Shown: positions 57,284-64,000 of the stretch, piece after piece
Layout: each line of letters begins with the position of its first letter
Numbering within the stretch: the stretch's first letter is position 1
Source: Ophiura sarsii
Taxonomy: Eukaryota; Echinodermata; Ophiuroidea; Amphilepidida; Ophiuridae
Direction: 5' to 3'
Assembly (NCBI GenBank): GCA_035610835.1
Contig: CM069459.1
Coordinates: 61,102,923-61,166,922 of the forward strand
DNA length: 64,000 nucleotides
Notes under the pieces: generated by a model
What the model saw: the letters and a program-made list of their open reading frames with translations, nothing else
Database searches by the model: none
Told to the model about the DNA's origin: nothing
Program-made: the position numbers and the translations under genes

Positions 57284-57863
57284 CAGTCATAAAAAAAGTA
57301 ACTATACAGGTAATAAATGGGCTTCTAACTCTTAAAATATATATCCTACCTAAAAATATTAAATTATAAAGTTGTTGAGAAATTTGTCTTCTTTAATATG
57401 AGATATTGCACGCTAAGATCGAGTGATTATTAAGGAAGTGGCACTCAAAAATTTAAGGAGAAGTCCGATTTTCATTTTCACATTTTTATTTTCTACACGC
57501 GGACCAAATCTACGGGTATCTTATTGATTACCGGTAGTGCAATTGGGGATGCATGCGCAGGTTGGACAGTCGGCCAGGTTGGACAGTCGGCCGCATTGTT
57601 CCGATGGATCAATACGCCACACACACGCTACCTTTCATTCTCTCCCCCGTGTTGAAATGTAAAATGTGAATTTGAAATTGTGACTTTACCTTACAGTTTG
57701 GATAGTCGCTACTTAAATATTCAACCGATCCTAGCATGCAATATCTCATATTAAAGAAGATAAATTTCTCAACAACTTTATGATTTAATATTTCGAGGTA
57801 GGATATATATTTTTAGTGTTAAAAGTACATTTATTACCTGTATAGTTACTTTTTTGATGACTG
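57284..57863. mobile_element. CAGTCAT-type palindromic MITE, copy 2
   Basis: CAGTCATAAAAAAAGTAACT (57284) is inverted at AGTTACTTTTTTGATGACTG (ending 57863), with TA on both sides. The arms run through CAGGTAATAAATG, GTTGTTGAGAAATTT and ATGAGATATTGCA and their inverses. The central region 57480-57670 is unpaired and contains a direct repeat of AGGTTGGACAGTCGGCC. Confidence 0.88.
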
Positions 57864-57869
57864 TATACC

Positions 57870-60195
57870 GATTAAATGAACTTGGTTGGTGTTATGCGCG
57901 ATTGGGAGATTCGTGCAGCCACACTGTTTATGCAGCATGTGGTTATTCATCTGATATCCTTTTGGTTCCTGTTTATTCATATGTATGAGTGGATTCATAC
58001 CTTTCCATGTTCTTGGTGTAATTATACAATCATTATTGAGAGTGTAAGGGGGCAAGTACATCAAACATGTCGTTGTAGCAGGGTTTGAGAAGACTTATAA
58101 TGCCATAGTTAATCTTGTTGCCTTTTTTGAGTCTTAAATTTAAAGAAATCACGATTTTCATTATTTTAATATGATGCGACTTGTCGATCAAAATGGTGGA
58201 AACAATTGTAACAAATGTTGTATATTCAAGTAGAAACCAAAAACTACGGAATTGTTTGATAGTCAGACATTGTTTTAGGCAAAGAAATTGTGTTTTAGGT
58301 GAAAAATTCAATTTTTCTAATATCATGTTTTGAGGTAAATTTAGACATTGTCTAACTTCAGAAATGCTTTTATTTAAAGATAAGGCTTTAGAGAAACTGT
58401 TGGTAATAAATAAACGCCGGTGTCATTAGCGCTAAAACAGGTAAAACAAACTCCGTAAATATTGGATTATTTTCATGTTCGCACTTTTACGATATTACCT
58501 TTTTATGGTGTTTTTTATTACAAAAACATTTTTACTGACGTTAATTTGTAACTAAGATTACAATAAATGTAGACGAACTTTTGTTTGGGATATTTTTCCT
58601 ACATCATAATACAATATATAGAAAATGTATAATTTGATAAATAAACAGTTATAAAGAGAAAATTCATTATTCTCAAAACATATGAAGAAATAGGTTTCAA
58701 TCACCCAATTGCTGTACAACTATAATACAACTATTTGTGTATGTGTTATACTTTCATTGTTTTATAGGAATTTTCCCTAAAAACATATTTTGTAGCCAAA
58801 ATATATGTTTTTTAAACATTTTTATTGGTATTTTTTTCTCGTAAACGACACTGAGCAATCTGCATACTGCATAGGTCCCACTAGACAAAAATCCGATAAC
58901 GACAATGTACACAAAATATTGCTTGTCGACATTTAAGAAGTATCATATTTTTAGATGTAAATGTCTTCATTTTTTTTTTTTTTTAATTAACAATTTAAAC
59001 AAATTCGTAGGGTCAGGCAACTGTTATTATCCTAATATATAAACATGTGCTAATTTATTGGTTCTAATTAATCAAGTTTAGTATAATCTTTGTACAGTAA
59101 TTTTGTTTTTGAAAATCTAAAGACACAGAAAATGAGTTACATGCTTGAGTAGGTTTACACATTATTTTAAGAAAACAAAGAACAATAAATGTAATAGATT
59201 CGTATTCAATTCACGTAACACTGCTCGCGCACAAAACGCAACGCACTGACATCGCTGAACAGATCAAGAAAACTTCGTTTAACATGCTTAACATTATTTT
59301 TGTCTCCCATGTCGGCACTTGGAAACTATCTCGCTTCTCTTATTTATCAGATTGTCTTTGTTGTGTTGGAAAATTTCTATTTTCTCGTAAAGGCAGAGCA
59401 AGGCAGATGTTACATTGCCCTGATCTCCTTCTTTATGTGTTGAATTGTCTTACTATCTCCCAGTCTATTGATACATTGGTGACTCTTCTTCTTTTTAGGC
59501 CCCAAACCGTATTTTTAGAGTTCTGTCAAACAAAAATGATGTATATTGAAGAAAAACATGTTAGTTTTCTTGTTATCCTGAAAATATAAGAGCAATCCAT
59601 CAAATAATAGGATCAATGAGAACATTTGTGTATCGATATCACCGGTCCGTTTTCGCATTAAATGTTATTCGAAGTTAAGTTTATTCGAAATTATCATTAT
59701 GCAACAATATAACTACGACATTTGGGGCTCTCCTTCTAAGGACCATTGCATATTTACTGCCAATGAAATATTAACATAACACAAAATAGACATTGTCCTC
59801 TCCTTTTACATGACGCGCATTAATAATAAAGTCATAAGTATCATCATATTAATCGTTAACCTAACCCATATATATAGTAGGACTTGAATTACCGTTTACA
59901 GGTACTACGTCATTCGCGCGCGTTCGTTAATCATAAGATAAAAATATAACATTGCGAACTTGTCAAAAGAAAGTACAGACATGAGTTAGTATTTATTATT
60001 TTCATATGAAAACAGGAGTTGCAAGCAAACATTTCGAGATAAGACAAGTTTTAAATTCCACACCCAATGTTATTTCATTGCTTTTGACACCTATAATTGT
60101 GTATATTTTATTAAGGAAACCTTCTACACATTTGAAAGTTGTTCTATCACCATCATAATGCATTTTTAATGTCATACATATTCATATCTCTTGTT
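57870..60195. other. Intergenic, AT-rich, nothing recognised
   Basis: About 2.3 kb rich in T and A runs. The open frame at 59284-59589 has no recognisable motif. Confidence 0.45.
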
Positions 60196-60199
60196 TAAA

Positions 60200-60354
60200 T
60201 ATGCATTTGACTCTGTGTATGTTTATCTCTGTAGTTTTATGATCATTGTTGTATTTTTGCTTTAATCTTGTATTTATATGTTGTACAGCGCTTTGAGTTT
60301 AGATCTCACTAAAGTAAAGCGCTCTATAAGTGTGTGTTATTATTATTATTATTA
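60200..60354 (+). mobile_element. LINE 3' end with (ATT)n tail
   Basis: TTGTACAGCGCTTTGAG, then AAAGCGCTCTATAAGTGTG, then (TTA)n at about 60337-60354. The GCGCTxTATAA word before an (ATT)n tail parallels the LINE 3' end in the satellite at 3890. No coding sequence remains. A C run follows at about 60396-60412. Confidence 0.65.
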
Positions 60355-60419
60355 TGGGTCCATAGATCATATATAAAATAAAATAATAGAAAACATTCCC
60401 CCCCCCCCCCCCCAAAATG

Positions 60420-61870
60420 ACCCACATATGGGTCTAACATATTACGTGTTGAAGTGAGTCTTATCCTAATCCAATAAGCTATCATAATGTGGAGAGTATA
60501 ATAGCTCTCACCTTTATTGGTAGTGATATCACATTGTTCAATTCCCGACAAAGATATAATGAACGAACAGAAAACAAATATCACACGAAAGTAGTTTATT
60601 CATAACTTCAAGTAGAACCATGAGATTATCGTTTACGGCTTACAGGTAGCATATCGAGGGTTTAGTGCCAAAATGCCCAATCTGTAATAGCTGCCAGATG
60701 GTGTTATTTATAATGTTGAGCAGTTAACTAAATGTAACTCAGAGCAGCTATTGAAGATATGGTATTTTTGTTCAGATACCTAGTAATGTGTAAAGTCACT
60801 ATCTGTAATAGCTGCCATATGATATACACTTCATCTAATGCCATATGATGAGCACCCTTGTGAAATGCAATACTACACATGGCAGCCATTGTAGATAGGT
60901 CCCGTTTCTACAAATCCTCGATATTTTCCTGCGCTAGATCTAACTCATGTAGCAGGTAAAACTCTTAACACGGTGCTATTATACTTGAACATAAAACACA
61001 ATGTATGCATTATAATATATGACCCATTTTAAACGCCCTCAATCGTGCCGTGGTGCTCCGGGTATACATGCCCCTAGCGAACCAAACGACACAAGTCACG
61101 GAATTGTTTCTCGGCAATTTTCGCATATGAATGTGTTGCTATTGGCTATGTAAAGCAGGCAGTCAGAGCGTACCTAATGGCTTGTGTGATCATATGTATA
61201 TTTCTAACGTGTTATATAAAAATTCCCAACAGACTGCGAGACATTTATGACAAGCCATTTTATATTAACACGCCATCTTCTACTGTCTTGAAAACGGTTA
61301 CTGTCTTTATTGTCTTGAAAACCCGGTAATTGTTGGATAACGTATTTTAAATCCTTATCGGCATTATCAATAGCGTCCATGTCCCACCATCCGAGTATAT
61401 ACTACAGATTATTTGGCGCAAGAAGAACACTCAAGCTTCAGACCCTATCTCATGCCAATGTACGCGGGAATTGGCAAACGTACCTTATACTCGGTATACT
61501 GCTTGTTATATTCGTATATAGTATGTAACGTACGTGAATATTGTGTTTTCTAATATATAGTCCAAACAGACTGTTCTATCGAATATGCAGAAACTGTGAA
61601 GGTACTTTTCTGGCTGTTTATTGAGACATTTGTTTATATGTTTCCTAGTATTTTATACCTGAAAGTACGTCAATGTATAGGATATTAGTTTATAAACCAA
61701 TCAGCATTAATGTTCCACCATCATAGTAAAACGCAGATAATAGGATTCAAATCACACAGTATCTCCAGACAATATATGAATGCGAGGGTCCGCTGGTATA
61801 GGTAAGCGTACCTTAGTATCCGTACTTCAGTACCCAGGTAAATACATTGTCGAAATATTGTAATACAAAT
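60420..61870. other. Intergenic, nothing recognised
   Basis: A short word, ATCTGTAATAGCTGCCA, recurs at about 60680 and 60802. Otherwise nothing is recognised. Confidence 0.45.
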
Positions 61871-61875
61871 GTGTA

Positions 61876-62001
61876 TGTAGGCATTCACCGGACCGGGTAA
61901 ACGTACTTTAGATATGGTTAGTTTTATATCAGATTTTATGTGGGCATTCACCTACCGGGTAAACGCACTTTAGAAATGGTTAGTTTTATATCAGATTTAG
62001 A
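61876..62001. repeat. Two tandem ~63-bp units just beyond gene 4
   Basis: GGCATTCACC, CGGGTAAACG and TGGTTAGTTTTATATCAGAT occur twice, at about 61879-61936 and 61942-61999. They lie 60-180 bases past the stop of receptor gene 4 and may be in its 3' UTR. Confidence 0.75.
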
Positions 62002-62058
62002 GTCAATATAACAACATTATTCTGCATATTATCACACTATTTAAGTCATTTTAAAGTA

Positions 62059-63206
62059 TTAAGACTCACATGTGGGGTAAACACTTTGAAGTTCAACTTG
62101 CCTTGCTTTCTCAAGCGACATATACATACTGTGTTGAATACGCCGTGACTCAAGTTCATCATAAATTTTATCCGCGGGCTGTCTACTAGAAATATACTGC
62201 GTGTTATTCCCTGCTTCGGATAACCGGTTGAACTTAATGAACAATGATACACCAAGTATTAAAAACACAAATGCCATAATGCCGGCTACACACGTTGAAA
62301 TAACCCAATAAAGAAGCGAATTGCCAGAGAGTGAACAATACTCCTCACATCCTGTGAATAGCACATTGTTTTCATCATGTTTATTTATAGGGTAACGAGG
62401 AGTTTCAGTTATAATATCTAGTATCTCTTGTCCACTGTCTACATTTGGTGAATTATCGTGATGTGCACCAATAACCACAACAGGTCCGATGTGACATGCT
62501 TGCTTACGTCCGGGGAATGCCGGACTGGATATTTCACACGTGAATATAACTTTAGAGTCTTGAGATTTCACTCTGAACTTAAGCATAGAATGTATTCGTC
62601 CGTCAGTACCCGAGTCATACGTGGTAGCGTGTAACGCCTGTATCTTATCGCTGCGCCTCCATGTAATAGAGACGGATGGACTGGCTCTTTCCGAACTACA
62701 ATTCATTGTCATTATGTCGCCTATGTTAGCTATCGGGGGTTCTTTTGGTGAACATACAGGATCCAAACTTGACGGAAAGTATGATACGTCTATTGTAATC
62801 GATGAAACTGGTACTCGTAATTGTGCGTGGTCAGCAACATTAAAGACCTTGCAGAAATACTGTCCTCCTTCGTGTCTGGTAACCGACATTATGGAGAGAA
62901 AGAACACAGTGGATCCATCAAGTTGTTGTCGAACTGCAAGAAACACTCGCTCATCGACGTCATGGAAACACCTTCACCTAAGGATAAAGTCGAGGTTTGT
63001 CCGTTACGTGTCCTGTAAAGTATTACTTGCTGATTAGGCTCCAAGTTAAAAACCTCACAATGCAATGATAGAATTGCTCCTTCATCTACTGGTTGAACTG
63101 GCGCAGAAGCCTTGATTGTAGTTGCTCCATGTATCAAATCAATGTATGCACACACAAGTAAACAGAACACAATCTGTAAATACATGTTTGAAGACAAATT
63201 TAACAT
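62059..63206 (-). pseudogene. IgSF type I receptor, paralogue 4, one-base frameshift in Ig domain 1
   Basis: The N-terminal part runs from ATG 63204-63206 (or ATG 63183-63185, giving a signal peptide like paralogue 3) through the first Ig cysteine to LSLGEGVS. At 62961-62963 the family pattern continues only in the next frame (DVDERVFLAVRQ, as in paralogues 2 and 3), which fits loss of one G. The original frame ends 63 bases later. The downstream frame encodes the rest: EGGQYFC, a C2-like domain with Cys-Trp-Cys and the extra pair ending CHIGP, CEEYC, a helix at about 62236-62307, then YDEL and YMSL spaced by nine residues. Domain 1 has Tyr in the Trp position. It is either a recent pseudogene, a polymorphic null or a sequencing error; the intact tail argues that inactivation is recent. 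Confidence 0.88.
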
Positions 63207-64000
63207 TCTTGGTATGTATGGTACAAGGATGTCATGAGTATAATTGCTCACCCTGTTCAATACCAATTAGTCGGAATAAGAAACGATATGCTTAGAACAC
63301 TTCCCTCGGCTGGCAATGCGAAACATAAAGTGAAAACCTCGTGTATTTAACGTCCATTTCAAACGCCCTCGTGTTTGTTTCTATCGTGTCAATTAGCAGG
63401 AACCTAAGATGTCGAGGAGCAGGCTGCAAACCAGTCTTCATCACTTTACAAAATAACGTTTGTAGGTAGAGTATCACTCAATGCTGACAAGTGTCTAGTA
63501 TGCACGAGGGAGAAAGAAAAGGCGCGTAAAAGGAGTGTATATAATCCTGCCAAGGAAAGCCAATCCTATGCTTTTGGTATTTAAGTACCCGACTCAAACG
63601 CGCAATTAAATCTCTCGAGAACAATTGATTCCATGCTATAGCGAATAACGCCGCGAGCCATGTTAGGTTTAACGCACTTAATATTAATGTTGAACTCTTC
63701 TTACATGACATAATACCATTTCCCTCGAGAGCGCTGAACCAGTAGAACAAGGCTGTTCACCCTGATGCCGATCCAATATACATGTTTCGTTACTCGAGGG
63801 TTGGACCATTCAGTGCTGTTTCTCTATGGTGAGGTCCACACAGGCAAGTTGTAACTCTGTTGACATCTTAGATGTCATCATTGAAATTCGTCAGTTTTTA
63901 TCTTAGATACCATCGCCCTGATGCCTCTTTATTGACACTGGTGTATGCTCCAAAAAACACAAGAAAAGTGCCTCATCCCCTAGGTTATTCAGTATAACCA
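63207..64000. other. Upstream of gene 4, nothing recognised
   Basis: About 800 bp to the window edge. The short open frame at 63478-63750 has no recognisable motif. Confidence 0.45.

Noticed and set aside
59284..59589. 101-codon plus-strand open frame
   Set aside because: Starts with ATG but lies in AT-rich sequence upstream of a LINE tail, shows no reverse-transcriptase motif and has no other support.
63530..63570. CCAAT and TATATA words upstream of gene 4 as a core promoter
   Set aside because: They lie over 300 bases from the start codon in AT-rich sequence, with no equivalent upstream of the other paralogues.

Overview
This window is nuclear DNA from an animal, most likely an invertebrate deuterostome such as an echinoderm or hemichordate. 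That placement is an inference. It rests on type I immunoglobulin-superfamily (IgSF) receptors with cytoplasmic YxxL motifs, a CR1/L2-like non-LTR retrotransposon tail, hAT, PIF/Harbinger and TA-target miniature transposons, and megasatellite DNA. Nothing looks prokaryotic. There are no operons, and most open frames are either repeat translations or chance.

Layout. Bases 1 to about 14055 are an 84-bp satellite of roughly 140 monomers that runs off the left edge. It is interrupted by three datable insertions: a LINE 3' end, a 919-bp TTAA-flanked element and an 835-bp TA-flanked foldback element. From 14.06 to 19.4 kb lies a thicket of miniature inverted-repeat transposons (MITEs), including a hAT-like element with a perfect 8-bp target duplication. 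From 19.8 kb to the right edge, four paralogous IgSF receptor genes lie on the minus strand, with start codons at about 20.92, 35.72, 50.43 and 63.2 kb. Long intergenic stretches between them hold further MITEs, a 17-bp minisatellite of about 75 copies (30.17-31.45 kb), and three copies of an unusual array of 20-bp palindromes (32.3, 53.9 and 55.0 kb).

The genes. Each receptor appears to lie in a single exon: signal peptide, V-like Ig domain, C2-like Ig domain with an extra cysteine pair, short stalk, juxtamembrane CxxxC, one transmembrane helix and a short tail. Genes 3 and 4 carry two YxxL/V motifs 9-10 residues apart, an ITAM-like layout. Gene 2 has F and gene 1 has C in place of the second tyrosine. 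Gene 4 has a one-base frameshift in its first Ig domain. The cluster looks like a tandemly expanded receptor family whose members are diverging in signalling capacity. I cannot assign an orthologue.

No convincing functional RNA gene, CRISPR array or complete transposase gene was found. Long stretches with nothing recognisable are marked as such; multi-exon genes with short exons could be hidden there.
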